A DNA stretch of 64,000 bases from Lumbricus rubellus (GCA_945859605.1 OX243820.1:33593813-33657812); one strand, 5' to 3'; shown: positions 22,897-33,660, counted from the stretch's first letter. Numbers and translations: made by a program. The notes: a model not told the origin generated them from the sequence alone.

Positions 22897-25800
22897 CTAA
22901 AAATATGAACAATGAACAATCCATTGTTATCGACTGAGTTGAAAATCAGGTCTACTTGACATGGGTAACTGCAAACTGCGAGCCGTTGCCCACTGCACAC
23001 CTTTAAATCAAATCTTTCTGTTGCACATATCGAGGGCTTAAAGGCAAAGGTGCACATCTATGACTACAATGCTAAGAGAGATGTGCACCTTTGCCTTTAA
23101 GCCCTCGATATACTGTACTACTTCTTCACTTGTGAGATCAAATTCAGCTTTCAGATATAGTTCACTTACGCCAGTAAACAGTGCTACCGCTTTCCTATCA
23201 ATCATACCTATGGAAAGTTTGGAAACACGAGGACTAGGTTCAAGGGCGGATCCGGGGGAAGGCAATAATATGCTTTTGAACTCAGTGCATTAATAGGATT
23301 TGGCAATTGCTTTTACGAGATCTCGATTATTTCTGTGCAAAATTGTATATTAATCTCTTTAACTCTAGATAAATAGAAGTTACTGTTACCTTTTAGAATG
23401 GCTAATCGGGCCTAAACCTTTCGAAAATTGAATACAAATAAGTGAGCGGGTAAGATGTTATAACGTAGATTTATGAGAAGTTGAGGTGTGCAATGAAGAT
23501 TTCACATGCGGGCTCTTTGGTCACATTATATATAAGTCCAGGGTTTTTAACGTGCAGTTGCACACAACCTGTGCAGTTCTAAATGGATTTGTGCAGTTGT
23601 ATAAGCACTTCTGTACAGATAAAACTAGCAAAAAGGTCATTGTCCTCCGATTGGAAGTAATTTACCATGGAAAATGGAAAAGGAACGAAGGGGTTGTGCA
23701 GTTCTAAAAATTCCTTAAAACAGCACTGCATATAATTATGTCTATGCCTACTACTGTAACAGTTCTTTCCAGTTTCCACTGACACATTCTTTGTTATTAT
23801 GATATTATCTGGTACCCGAAACACTTCTTTCGCTTTCTCAAAACTACTTTCTTTTCTCTGGGTCTTTCGCACTGGGAGCCCCTCTGATTAGTGTGTGCAC
23901 TGTGAGAGGCGCTCTATAAATTTATAGGTATACAATAAAATACAATACAATACTTGTATGATGTTGCGCACCGATTCTGTTTCTTGTTGGCGCGTTGTTG
24001 TCATCTGCTGTTGTCTTCTTGCATCTCTTGCATCCGCTCGCATACCAACATTGACAACAGCAGACTGCTATTATTGCGAAGAATGTGAGAGGTGCGAAGA
24101 AATAGAGAACGTACTCCCATCTGAAATGTAAATGTAGGGTATACAAGTTTTACTCAGCGCCTGTATATCGCCTCGCCTCTGACCCCCTGTTCATTTCTCA
24201 ATCGGGCGAGACTGGGTGCCCCTTTGCAAGGCGCCTTTGTGACGACATGGCTGTGTTACGAGCCTTACGGCTCCATGTAAATTGTCGTATATAGCCCTAA
24301 TTATTATTTTTCCCAGATCTATAGGCCTAAGCCTCTAAGGTCTACGTTCAAATCTAATAATATTGAGGGTAACTGTCAGCTAATTTAATCAGTGCACGCC
24401 GATTGTCGTACAGCGACGTAAGTAGGCCAGGTGCAAATTGCCGCGCGGCGTCTGCACAGGTGATTGTCTGGACAGCACGTGACGTCTAGACGAGCGTACG
24501 TTAATTGTACAAGAAGGGAGTGGAAGTGAAGAAGGAGAGTTGCGTGTTGAGAGCCGTTGAGATAGGCTGTAAGAGTTGTTGTTGAGTTGCGATAGAGTAG
24601 ACTGATGAAGATAGTAGTCGTGTAGTTGTTATGATAACGCAAGTGTAGTCATTGTTGTGTTGTTGCTGATCGTTTTACTTTATATCGGATTTTGGAGTAT
24701 AATAAGAAGAGTTAAACACGTCGTCGTTGTTGGTTAACAAAACAGTGAAAGACTGTGGATTCTTTAACCTAGCCATTTAGCTAATGAAACAGTTATCTAG
24801 GGATAGGCCTACGCTACCACGAACTTATACGAAGAAGCTTCCGAAGAGACTGAAGGTCACACGTAGAGAAGAAGAGGGAAAAGACTTGTGACATTTGGTG
24901 TCGTTGCGGTGAGATAACGATCCAAGTTGCAGGATAACGATCCAAGTTGCAGGATAACGATCCAAGTTGCAGGATAACGATCCAAGTTGCAGGAGAACGA
25001 TCGTAGTTACGAACGGAGGGATTCTATTCAATCAACAGACGTTGTGGAGGAACGGACGCTGCGAATTTATCGAGGAGCCGAGCACACGGGAGAAGCAACG
25101 ATACATCGAGCATCCGTACGTCAGTGAGAAACGACAACACAACGACTACAAGGTAGAAAAAAACTTGCTTGTCTATTGAAGTTTGCTTAAAGAATTGAAG
25201 TCAGTCAATTGCAAACATTTGAAGAGTAGCCTACTATTTATCGACTAGCATCAGTAAAGTAAAGAAGTAAGATGGAGAAACTTACGGAGAAAAAGCAAGC
25301 AAATATTAAGAAGATGTCTACTGATAGACTGATAAAACTGCTAATTGAAGCAGATCTAGACGCAGAAGAAGTTGAACAGATGTCGAGGGAAGAATTGATG
25401 AGAAATTTAGCCGAGGTTTGGGCTAAGAAAGAAGAAGAAGGTGCTGTCGGAGGCGCTGCGGAGAAGCCAGTGGAGAAGCCTGAGGCACCGATGTCTATGG
25501 AGGCGTTGCTGCAATTCATGATAATGAAAGAGGAGCAGCGTAAACAAGAGGAGAAAGAGCGTAAACAAGAAGAAAAAGAGAAAGAAGAGCAGCGCAGACA
25601 AGAGGAGAAAGAGCGTAAACAAGAGGAGAAAGAGCGTAAACAAGAGGAGAAAGAGAAAGAGGAGCAACGAGCGGAAAGAGCAGAAAAATTAGAAAGGATA
25701 AGACAACAAGAGATAGACATGCAGAAGCAACAGTTCCAGCTTCAGTTAGAACAAATGAAAATAGATCGTGACGAATCAGAACGAAGAAGGATGGAGTTAA

Positions 25801-28800
25801 TGATAGAGTACGAAAAAGCAAGAAAAAGCGATGAAGAAATACGAAAGCAGCAGATTGAGGACAAAAAGGCTCGCGAGGAAGAAAAAGAAAAGATGCGTTT
25901 ACAAGAACTGGAGAGAGCAGAAGAAATTCGTCAGGAAGAATTTCAAGCCGGAAAAGACAATTTGGAAAAAGCAGAAAGAGAAAGAGAAGAGCAGATGCAG
26001 TTAGAACAAAAGAAACTTGCTATCAAGGAAGCTCAACTTAAAGAAATGGCCATTGAAAAAGAAGAACGCAGAAAGCAGTTAGAACTGTTGCAGCAGAAGA
26101 TTGAACAAGAAGAACTGCGGAGAATCGAAGATCAAGATCGACTGAAGAAGAGGGACGAAGATGATCGTAAGAGCCGGGAAGTATCAGAACAGATTAGGCT
26201 CAAAGAAAGTGAGACAATGGTGTCCAAGATTAAGAAGATAGGTGACGCAATGAAGCATGTGTTACCGAAGATGCCGTATGATATGATGGAAGTGCCATTA
26301 TATTTTGAAACAGTTGAAAATGCATTCAATAGCTTCGCTGTGGAAAAGCAATATTGGGTGAAATTGTTGTTGCCATCGATGACCCCGAGAGCGCGAACGG
26401 TATTGAATCGATTGTCATTTGAGAATTTAGATAAATACGATGCAGTGAAAGAGCATTTGTTGAAGGAATTCAAGTTAACAGCTCGTGAGTACAGGTCAAG
26501 GTTTGCAGATGCCAAGAAGACAGCCGAAGAAACGTATACGATGTTCACGGCTAGGCTGAAGAACCTGTTGAATTATTATGTCCGAAGTAGACGAGTGGAC
26601 AAAGACTACGAGAAGCTGTTTGATTTGTTAGTGGCGGATAAGCTGAAAGAATGTTTACCACCAGGTCCACTACAGTTTGTCTTAGCAAAAGAGGGCACAG
26701 AATGCTTGGAAGCTAGTAATGTTGCAGATCTCGCAGATATACATGTAAACAATCGGATTGGTGCGATGTTCCAAGACAAACCGAAATTTGAAGCATGGGA
26801 CAATAGTCCAAAGCAACCCAAGTGGAACAAGGATAGCAAAGACACCGGAAGCCAAGCCAAGAGTAATGATGCAAAGAAAGATGATTATTCTGGAAAGCAG
26901 TGGTCGCAAGATAAACAACAGTCAACGTGGGACAGACAAGCCTACAATCGAACTCCGCCGCTGGGACGCCCAACAGAAAGTAATGCATCTTACACGCCGT
27001 ACAACAAGTGGGAGAACAAGGAGCAAAGAAGTTTTATCAAGAAGCGTTGCCACAATTGCAATTCTGATAAACACCTAATAAAACATTGCCAAGCACCAGG
27101 AGCGGCAAATCTGAGGAAGAACTTTAGCAGAAGTGCAGAAAATCTTCGAGTAAACCAGATACAAGTGATAAATGCACCTCCTGGTTGGGAAGAACAATGC
27201 AACCAAGAAACAGAAGTAAAGTCAGTGATGAAGTGTACGCCGCAGTTCACCATACTGAAAGAAGCGATAAAGACTACTTCCATTGCAGAAAGTTGTCGAG
27301 AAACAAAAAGTAAAGAGGAGTGTCAACGCATAAAGAAGATATCGTTGCAGCATGTAAATGTGGAGATACGTGGGACTGATGGGCAGCCTGTGCAAGTCGA
27401 GGCGTTGATTGACTCGGGGACCGAGATACCAGTAATCAACGAGGAACTACTGAAAGGAACGACAGTAGAAGAAATCGGCAGAGTTCATTTGCAATGTGTA
27501 GCTGGAGAGCCGATTCCAGCTAAGTTGGTGAAAATCGAAGTGCGGATGAGCGGTCGTAACGAAGGAGCAGCTACAGAGGACAGGACAATAAATATCGCGC
27601 CATATTTAACTTTAGTGTGTGCCAGCATTTCAGCAGAACTGTGTAAAGAAAATCCAGAAAAGTTCCTGCTACATCCAGAGATAATTGCAGAACTGAAAGA
27701 GGTTCCACCAATCAGTATATTGCAAGGAGAGCTACAAGCGAATGTGACTACAAGAGCACAAAGTCGGAGAGCAGAAGTCGAAGACGGAGAAGATGAAACG
27801 ATAAACGAAAGTTCGCAAGAAGATGACACGGAAAGCGAAGATGAACTCAGCATCCAAGATGACGAAAGAACAACATCTGAGAACAATGAAACTGAAGAAG
27901 AGATGGCTGCATGTGAACGAAATGATAGTGAAGATTCCGGAAGCGACGCTGAACTGGAGACAAGTATGAGGGACTTGTTCACAGAGAATTCGAACGATGA
28001 AAGACAGCTGGAAGATGCGAAGAAATTCGAGGAGCAGCAGAGAAATGACGAGTCACTGAAAGCGTGGTGGAGGATCGCTGAAGACCAAGGATCAGAGTTT
28101 ATCGTGGTGAATGGATTGCTGTATAAGAAGCATCAAATGCTGGATCAGCTTGTGTATCAGTTGGTGTTACCGAAAGAGAGAAGAATTCAAGTAATGGAAT
28201 TAGCTCACGAGTCAGTATTTGGCGGACACTTGGGAGAAGAGAAGACACGAGAGAGAATCAAGTTGTCCTTTGTCTGGCCAAAGATGCGTCGAGACGTGGT
28301 GAAATTTTGTAAGTCCTGTGAGAAGTGTCAGCTGAAGGCACGAAGTTTGGTGATGGATCGAGTGCCGATTACACCAATTCCAAGGGAAGATGTTCCATTC
28401 CGACGGATGACTATGGACGTGGTAGGCCCAATAGAACCGAAGTCAGCAGCTGGGCATAAGTATTGCTTGTGCATAGTGGATTCATGTACAAGATGGCCGA
28501 CAATCTTCTTGCTGAAGTCATTGACTGCTAAGGCTGTGTGCGAAGCTTTGATGAAGCTTTTCATTGACGTGGGGGTGCCGTCTGTGATCACCAGCGACAG
28601 AGGCACGAATTTTACAGCCAGTCTTACAAGAGAATTTTTGAAATTGATGGGATGCTGTCCACGATTCGATTCACCGGGGCATCCAGAGGCAGCCGGATTA
28701 GTCGAGAGATGGAACCAGACGTTCAAGAAGATGGTACATCATGTCATTGTGGAAAATCCAAGACAGTGGCATAAAATCATTCCGTTTACCGTATGGGCAT

Positions 28801-31520
28801 TGAGAGAAGTTCCTAACATTTGCTAACTAATTGATTGATATTCTTTGGTTTCTACAGACAATTTATTTGTAATTTTGCTGAGATTGCTAAACCATTGACA
28901 GATTTAACTAGCAAGCAGACACCTGAGAACATTATTTGGACTCAGGACCACCAGAAATCTTTTGATTCTCTTAAAGAAATTGTTTTATCGAATGTTATTC
29001 TGTACATGTTCGAGGTTGGCAAACCATTTAATTTGTACTGTGATAGCAGTGATTTTGCTGTGGGGGCTGTGCTGTCACAAGTGGACGATGAGGGGATAGA
29101 ACGTCCCGTTTCATTTATCAGCCAGAAGCTGACAGATACCCAGAGGAGATGGGCGACGATTGAGAAGGAAGCCTATGCAATCATATGGGCTTTAAACAAA
29201 TTGAAAGAAATCATTATTGGTTCCAAGATTAATGTGTTCACTGATCATAATCCTTTAGTTTATTTGACTGAGTCAATGTCGAAGTCTGCTAAGTTAGTCA
29301 GATGGTCTTTATCATTGCAAAATTTTGACCTTCTGTTGAACTATAAGAAAGGAAAGTTGAATGTAGTAGCAGACTGTTTATCGAGATTGTAGTATAAGGT
29401 ATTTTGTGATTGCATTTAGTATAAGAATTGTTTGTATTTAGTTTAAGCATTATACGTTCGCTAATTTTTAAGATTAATTAGCTCTCTTCAAAAGAAAGGA
29501 AGGAGGTAATGTCAGCTAATTTAATCAGTGCACGCCGATTGTCGTACAGCGACGTAAGTAGGCCAGGTGCAAATTGCCGCGCGGCGTCTGCACAGGTGAT
29601 TGTCTGGACAGCACGTGACGTCTAGACGAGCGTACGTTAATTGTACAAGAAGGGAGTGGAAGTGAAGAAGGAGAGTTGCGTGTTGAGAGCCGTTGAGATA
29701 GGCTGTAAGAGTTGTTGTTGAGTTGCGATAGAGTAGACTGATGAAGATAGTAGTCGTGTAGTTGTTATGATAACGCAAGTGTAGTCATTGTTGTGTTGTT
29801 GCTGATCGTTTTACTTTATATCGGATTTTGGAGTATAATAAGAAGAGTTAAACACGTCGTCGTTGTTGGTTAACAAAACAGTGAAAGACTGTAGATTCTT
29901 TAACCTAGCCATTTAGCTAATGAAACAGTTATCTAGGGATAGGCCTACGCTACCACGAACTTATACGAAGAAGCTTCCGAAGAGACTGAAGGTCACACGT
30001 AGAGAAGAAGAGGGAAAAGACTTGTGACAGTAACATAAAATAGATTCAAAATACTAGATTGAGCAGCATTAAAAATATTGTTAAAAAATACTAAAATATA
30101 AATGCAAATTTTTTATACATGTTTGCACAATAATTGACCAATGAGGATGACCGTTACCGTAACTCGAGAACGACATAGCAAATTAGCAATTCATAATATA
30201 GACTCTATTATATGTCTAGGCTATTGTTTCTTAGAGCCCGAGGAATTATTTTTAGCTCGGGCCAAAATTGACCTATATAAATTATAGTTGTATTTACCTT
30301 AGGGAGGCTATATAAAATAAAATATATTTCATTTTGTAAAATATATCTAAAGACTGATATTTAGCGAAGGAGCCTATTAGAGACGATACGAAAGACCAAG
30401 TTCATAATTCGGTGATTGATAAAAACCCTATAGCCTAGGCCTACTGCATGGGAATTCGAACCCTTAACGCAGCGTTGAAAGACGAGTAACTTCTTACATC
30501 GGTGTGGAATAGCAATCGCTATTGTGGCACGTGCAGGAACCGACATCAGGGTATAAGTCGGATACGTCGAGACTGCTGTCTTCACAACAGTATCTGAATG
30601 TTGAGTCACCACAACAGTATGCAGGACACCACGGTCCACTCACCCAATCGCCATCAGAGTTGCAGTAGTCGGAACAGTAAGTGGAGATCGGGATGGGAGT
30701 ATCTAAAGAAGCAGACAATAATCATTATTCTATACTTAATAATATTATTGGTTTGTATTGGTATGGATTTTGCATTGTATTGTGGCCCATCGTGATCGTA
30801 AAATTTAGCTTCTAACGCGCCACTCGATGGAAAGATCAGAGCACCGGCTTATTCACGAGCGCTGTGTAGAGTCAGGTGGGTGTAAGAAGGTAGGTCAAGG
30901 GAGGTCCGAGTCTGGTTCCAGTGGTTCCTGATCAAGAGTGGATCGTAGCCTACTGTTTCGTTCTGTATCCCATTGTTTTCTTGGATCTTTGTGTATCTTT
31001 AAGACATTTATCATTTACATTGCATATATTGTATGCCTAGTTGAGTATTTTACGTTGGAATGTTCAGAAGCGCTCCCAGTGAGTAAAGTCCCATGAGAAC
31101 AAGTAGGTTTTGAGAAGGTTGGTGGAAGAAGATAGACTGCCAGGTGGAATGAAAGAGAGCGAATAGAAGAAGATAGCGTATTCCAAAGAGAAGACCAAAT
31201 TGAAGCAAGTGATTGAGCTTCAGTCATAGCAGTTTGAATGCGAGAAACCAAGAGGTCAAGTATTACGTTAATCGGATATTTCTTGGTATAATAGTAGGCC
31301 TACCCCACTGAGACTTTAAGATCAGAGTGAGGATCTTAAATAATTATTGTATGCGCCTCTGTATAGACCTATTTAGCTCTAGCCTGAATCAATCAAATAT
31401 GAATTAATTTAACTGCAATTGATTTGATTTCTGTATCGTGCACTCACATTGTTCTGAGCTGTAGCCGATCAACGATGCATGGACGAGAGAAAGAGTGAAC
31501 AGCAATCTTCCAACTGCCAT
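22580..31520 (-). CDS. Shisa-like membrane protein, gene A (four exons, intact)
   Basis: Coding exons are 31520-31448, 30702-30498, 24120-23954 and 22896-22580, 762 bases for 253 residues. All introns are GT/AG with compatible phases. Exon 1 gives a signal peptide (MAVGRLLFTLSLVHASLIGY). Exon 2 gives a Cys-rich extracellular domain with YCSDYC, then AYCCG and RYCC, the cysteine pattern of Shisa and related single-pass adaptors. Exon 3 gives one membrane span (YVLYFFAPLTFFAIIAV) followed by CKRCKK. Exon 4 gives a cytosolic tail with PPSYETV, LPKYEDIV and PPPSY; PPxY motifs are known ligands of WW domains. Shisa proteins act as membrane adaptors affecting receptor trafficking, but the partner here is unknown. 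Intron 2 carries an antisense LTR retrotransposon. The frame is intact, so I infer a working gene. Confidence 0.82.
23027..23111. other. Perfect 33-bp inverted repeat in intron 3 of gene A
   Basis: 23027-23059 and 23079-23111 are exact reverse complements separated by 19 bases. The right arm and the DNA beyond it read on the minus strand as KLSIGMIDRKAVALF, then AEFDLTSEEVVQYIEGLKAK. So the arm appears to be an inverted copy of the end of a short coding-like fragment of unknown origin (about 23080-23240). Confidence 0.85.
23954..24120 (-). CDS. Gene A exon 3, transmembrane segment and CxxC
   Basis: Acceptor CATTTCAG, donor ACAA|GTATTG, 167 bases. A hydrophobic span follows WEY, then Cys-rich CCCQCW and the basic CKRCKK. 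Confidence 0.83.
24374..24893 (+). repeat. 5' LTR
   Basis: 520 bases, TGTCAGC...TTGTGACA. It contains TTTATATCGG-like AT-rich DNA about two thirds along and a CACGTGACGTC stretch near 24477. Promoter and polyadenylation sites cannot be fixed from sequence alone. Confidence 0.95.
24894..25271 (+). promoter_or_regulatory. 5' leader: primer-binding site and 20-bp tandem repeats
   Basis: The first bases after the LTR are TTTGGTGTCGTTGCGG. TGGTGTC fits the start of a tRNA-Leu-type primer-binding site, though the match fades after seven bases. From about 24913 to 24992, GATAACGATCCAAGTTGCAG is repeated four times, with a diverged fifth copy. Such repeats in the leader could affect packaging or translation; that is inference. 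Confidence 0.6.
25272..28826 (+). CDS. Gag-protease-integrase polyprotein, truncated
   Basis: 1184 residues. Residues 1-320 are a highly charged Glu/Lys/Gln coiled-coil region with repeated ERKQEEKE words. About 325-510 resembles a Ty3/gypsy capsid domain (MPYDMMEVPLYFETVENAF). The CCHC zinc knuckle CHNCNSDKHLIKHC begins near residue 593. The aspartic protease motif ALIDSGTEIPVI has its Asp near 714. An acidic spacer (about 840-920) leads directly to integrase, with an HHCC zinc site (His 979 and 985, Cys 1016 and 1019) and a DD35E core (Asp 1049, Asp 1109, Glu 1145). The frame stops just after WALREVPN, where an integrase normally continues, so the C-terminal domain is lost. No reverse transcriptase lies between protease and integrase. 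Confidence 0.93.
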   Translation: MEKLTEKKQANIKKMSTDRLIKLLIEADLDAEEVEQMSREELMRNLAEVWAKKEEEGAVGGAAEKPVEKPEAPMSMEALLQFMIMKEEQRKQEEKERKQEEKEKEEQRRQEEKERKQEEKERKQEEKEKEEQRAERAEKLERIRQQEIDMQKQQFQLQLEQMKIDRDESERRRMELMIEYEKARKSDEEIRKQQIEDKKAREEEKEKMRLQELERAEEIRQEEFQAGKDNLEKAEREREEQMQLEQKKLAIKEAQLKEMAIEKEERRKQLELLQQKIEQEELRRIEDQDRLKKRDEDDRKSREVSEQIRLKESETMVSKIKKIGDAMKHVLPKMPYDMMEVPLYFETVENAFNSFAVEKQYWVKLLLPSMTPRARTVLNRLSFENLDKYDAVKEHLLKEFKLTAREYRSRFADAKKTAEETYTMFTARLKNLLNYYVRSRRVDKDYEKLFDLLVADKLKECLPPGPLQFVLAKEGTECLEASNVADLADIHVNNRIGAMFQDKPKFEAWDNSPKQPKWNKDSKDTGSQAKSNDAKKDDYSGKQWSQDKQQSTWDRQAYNRTPPLGRPTESNASYTPYNKWENKEQRSFIKKRCHNCNSDKHLIKHCQAPGAANLRKNFSRSAENLRVNQIQVINAPPGWEEQCNQETEVKSVMKCTPQFTILKEAIKTTSIAESCRETKSKEECQRIKKISLQHVNVEIRGTDGQPVQVEALIDSGTEIPVINEELLKGTTVEEIGRVHLQCVAGEPIPAKLVKIEVRMSGRNEGAATEDRTINIAPYLTLVCASISAELCKENPEKFLLHPEIIAELKEVPPISILQGELQANVTTRAQSRRAEVEDGEDETINESSQEDDTESEDELSIQDDERTTSENNETEEEMAACERNDSEDSGSDAELETSMRDLFTENSNDERQLEDAKKFEEQQRNDESLKAWWRIAEDQGSEFIVVNGLLYKKHQMLDQLVYQLVLPKERRIQVMELAHESVFGGHLGEEKTRERIKLSFVWPKMRRDVVKFCKSCEKCQLKARSLVMDRVPITPIPREDVPFRRMTMDVVGPIEPKSAAGHKYCLCIVDSCTRWPTIFLLKSLTAKAVCEALMKLFIDVGVPSVITSDRGTNFTASLTREFLKLMGCCPRFDSPGHPEAAGLVERWNQTFKKMVHHVIVENPRQWHKIIPFTVWALREVPNIC
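28835..29392 (+). pseudogene. RT thumb and RNase H fragment of the retrotransposon
   Basis: The frame starts without an ATG within the thumb/connection region of reverse transcriptase (FYRQFICNFAEIAKPLTDL). It continues through RNase H with the acidic residues in YCDSSDFAVGAVL, TIEKEAYAIIWAL, FTDHNPLVYL and VVADCLSRL, then stops. The catalytic YxDD palm is absent. The codons are T-rich, unlike the A/G-rich polyprotein just upstream. I infer an internal deletion or a template-switch junction near 28820-28840. The product could not reverse transcribe alone, so the copy depended on another element. Confidence 0.88.
29490..29509 (+). promoter_or_regulatory. Polypurine tract
   Basis: AAAAGAAAGGAAGGAGG lies immediately before the 3' LTR, the expected second-strand primer site of an LTR element. 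Confidence 0.85.
29510..30029 (+). repeat. 3' LTR
   Basis: Same length as the 5' LTR, one base different (29893). It is followed by the GTAAC duplication. Confidence 0.95.
30498..30702 (-). CDS. Gene A exon 2, Shisa-type Cys-rich domain
   Basis: Acceptor TTCTTTAG, donor AT|GTAAGA, 205 bases. It encodes ten cysteines including two CC pairs, and ends after a second cluster SCTCHNSDC. Confidence 0.85.
31448..31520 (-). CDS. Gene A exon 1, signal peptide
   Basis: ATG at 31520-31518, 24 codons plus one base, donor AAT|GTGAGT. The 73-base length is the same in genes B and C. Confidence 0.8.
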
Positions 31521-31552
31521 ATTGTTTTTCACCTTTTTCTAAGCGTCGTCGA

Positions 31553-31880
31553 GACTTATTGACGAGCGCTCCGTGGCTTATTAATGAGCGCTGAGTAGCT
31601 TATTGACGAGCGCTCCGTGGCTTGTTAATGAGCGCTGAGTAGCTTATTGACGAGCGCTCCGTGGCTTATTAATGAGCGCTGAGTAGCTTAGTGACGAGCG
31701 CTGCGTAGCTTATTGACGAACACTGCACAGCTTATTGACGAGCGCTGCGTAGCTTATTGACGAGCGCTGCGTAGCTTGTTGACGAGTCTTGCGTAGCTTA
31801 TTGACGAGCGTTGCGTAGCTTATTGACGAGCGTTGCGTAGCTTATTGACGAGCGTTGCGTAGCTTATTGACGAGCGCTGC
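31553..31880 (-). repeat. 22-bp minisatellite upstream of gene A
   Basis: About 15 units of the type GCTTATTGACGAGCGCTGCG begin 33 bases 5' of the gene A start codon. The first six alternate between two variants (GACGAGCGCTCCGTG and AATGAGCGCTGAGTA), a 44-bp dimer. The same unit is found before gene C and, reduced, before gene B, so it belongs to the promoter or 5' untranslated region. Confidence 0.93.
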
Positions 31881-32576
31881 AAAACTTCGGTGCATGACAA
31901 CAATGACTCAGCGAAAATGAAGAAAGCCGATCAATATATCCAACCATTCCGCACTAAATATATTATGTAAGAAAATCTAAGTTCTCATCGAGCGACATAG
32001 TCTGAAAGTCCCAAGCGACTGTTTACCCAAACATCCACTGTTTCACAGTATAGGCTATAGTCAGCGATCCCGCAATAGTAGTTAGTTAGAGAAAGACAGT
32101 TGAGGAAACTCGATTTAATAATATTGACTGAAAATCGACTTGTCTGCATAGTTCAAGTTGGCAGTAATGAATAAGTAAGCATAACATCTGGCGAAGCAAA
32201 TGTGTCGACTTCAGACCTTTGCTGAAGCCAATTAGGACATGAAGTTTAGTTGCATGCGTAGAAAGCAATCTTAGAAGGATCCGGAGCAGCTCGCGATTGT
32301 GGTTTTATCGGCAGGCCTACTGTACTTTGTACGCGTACTGTACAATAAAACACTTAGGCTTATATACAGGCAGACCCGCTATAGATTACAAATCAACATA
32401 ATAACAGATTAATAATCCGCTTTAAACCGTCATAGGCTAAGACTTCTGTAGACCGCTGTAATAGGCTCGAGACATCTCCTAATATAATTGAAGCGCCTCC
32501 AATATTATTACGACGATCGCCTAAACTACAACTTGCATGCTATTGCATGCACAAAGCTATCAGGCTTATCAGAAAT

Positions 32577-33660
32577 ATAGTTGGAACATTTTGCACAGTC
32601 ATTCTGCTGACGGTGGCAGCCTGGTAGGCATCCGATTCTCTGAATTTTTCCTCTGGAGCAGCATAATCCTGTGACAATTTTCTGCATTATCACCAGGATG
32701 GTGCTGCATAGGCCTATAGGAGGTGGGACACGTTTTCGTCCTTGCCACCTCTGCTAATGATGGTGAGCTGTGCGATTTTAGCACTCTAAGAGCGTGGAGT
32801 GAACCCGAGCAGGTAGCATGGATTCGGTATGGAATGTTGCACGAAGGTCATTGCTGATAGTGACGCCGAGATTAGCCATGGAAGCAACTCACTCCATGTC
32901 GAGATGTGGCTGCGAAATCAGCACCTCGCATGATTTGCTGGTGCTTGATCCTAGATCGTTTAGTGTTGTCCCCCAAGTCCCCAAGTTCTTATGCCATCGA
33001 ATTCCTCTCGCACTGTAGGCTGTTTCTCATCATGGCGCCTCTTAGGAGATAAGCATCTTTAGCATAGCCTGTGTGACGATCTAAGTATAATTAGCGTGAA
33101 TTGTTGGCTGACTCGTTGATTAAAAAGTCTGGAGTGCAGACCCTAGGCTACTCCAGATTCTTGTATTATATACGCTCGAAGAAAGTTTTGCAACAGTTAC
33201 TTCTGACAGCCGGTCATTGAACTTTCAGGGTGAGAATTGTCGGGGGTTGGGTAGCTTCACCCCTCCCCAGTCTTTCTTAGAACCCCACGTTAAAGTCTGT
33301 TTTGTTTTTCGCACCTCGATTCCAAGTGGATAATGATCCAACCCCTCCGCCCCCAGTTATTTTTCCACAGTTCTTACGCTGGGTTGCCTGCTCCCTGCCG
33401 TGCAAGAAGTTTACTAGCCAGCAGCTGAATACGTCATTTGGTTTTTGAACTGTGCGATTTCGTCGGCAACGAAGGAATGACGTAGGCTACCCTGTCGAAC
33501 GCCTTGTGGAAGTCTACTGTGATGCGCGTTGAATAAGGGTTAGTCTCAGAGTCGCATTTAGACAGTGCGGACACCTGGCACCGGAACAATAAAGGGCAGC
33601 TCTGGCCATGCATTGCGAACTTAACATGATATAGCGCCGGTGAATACACTGGTGTCCTGG
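32577..33660 (-). pseudogene. LINE (non-LTR retrotransposon) debris
   Basis: On the minus strand, about 33460-33560 reads TRITVDFHKAFDRVAY, the (V/D)F-x-KAFD block of LINE reverse transcriptases. About 32830-32930 reads LGVTISNDLRATFH, like the LGVTIS-x-DL motif found further along such ORFs. Stops and gaps separate them. It lies between the gene A promoter and the gene B transmembrane exon, where a tail exon for gene B would be expected. Confidence 0.6.
33226..33381. mobile_element. CAGGGTGAGAATTG-type MITE, degenerate copy
   Basis: CAGGGTGAGAATTGTCGGGG at the left and CACAGTTCTTACGCTG at the right match the ends of the copies at 44327, 48113 and 57574. No target duplication is visible here. 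Confidence 0.6.

Larger units (their letters stand above)
24374..30029 (+). mobile_element. Ty3/gypsy LTR retrotransposon, Gmr1-like domain order, internally deleted
   Basis: Two 520-bp LTRs (24374-24893 and 29510-30029) start TGTCA and end TGACA. The target duplication GTAAC (24369-24373 and 30030-30034) is perfect. I find one difference between the LTRs (24757 G against 29893 A), so the insertion is very young. Inside come a leader with four 20-bp repeats, a long ORF for Gag, protease and integrase, and then a separate T-rich frame with the end of reverse transcriptase plus RNase H. Protease followed directly by integrase, with RT-RNase H last, is the Ty1/copia-like order known for Gmr1-like Ty3/gypsy elements of deuterostomes. 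The RT fingers and palm and the integrase C-terminus are missing. The element lies antisense in intron 2 of gene A. Confidence 0.93.

Noticed and set aside
24385..24642. 85-residue minus-strand frame, repeated identically at 29521-29778
   Set aside because: It lies inside the LTRs and is identical only because the LTRs are; no motif.
25238..28726. Several minus-strand frames under the retrotransposon polyprotein
   Set aside because: Serine- and leucine-rich shadows of the Glu/Lys-rich coding strand.
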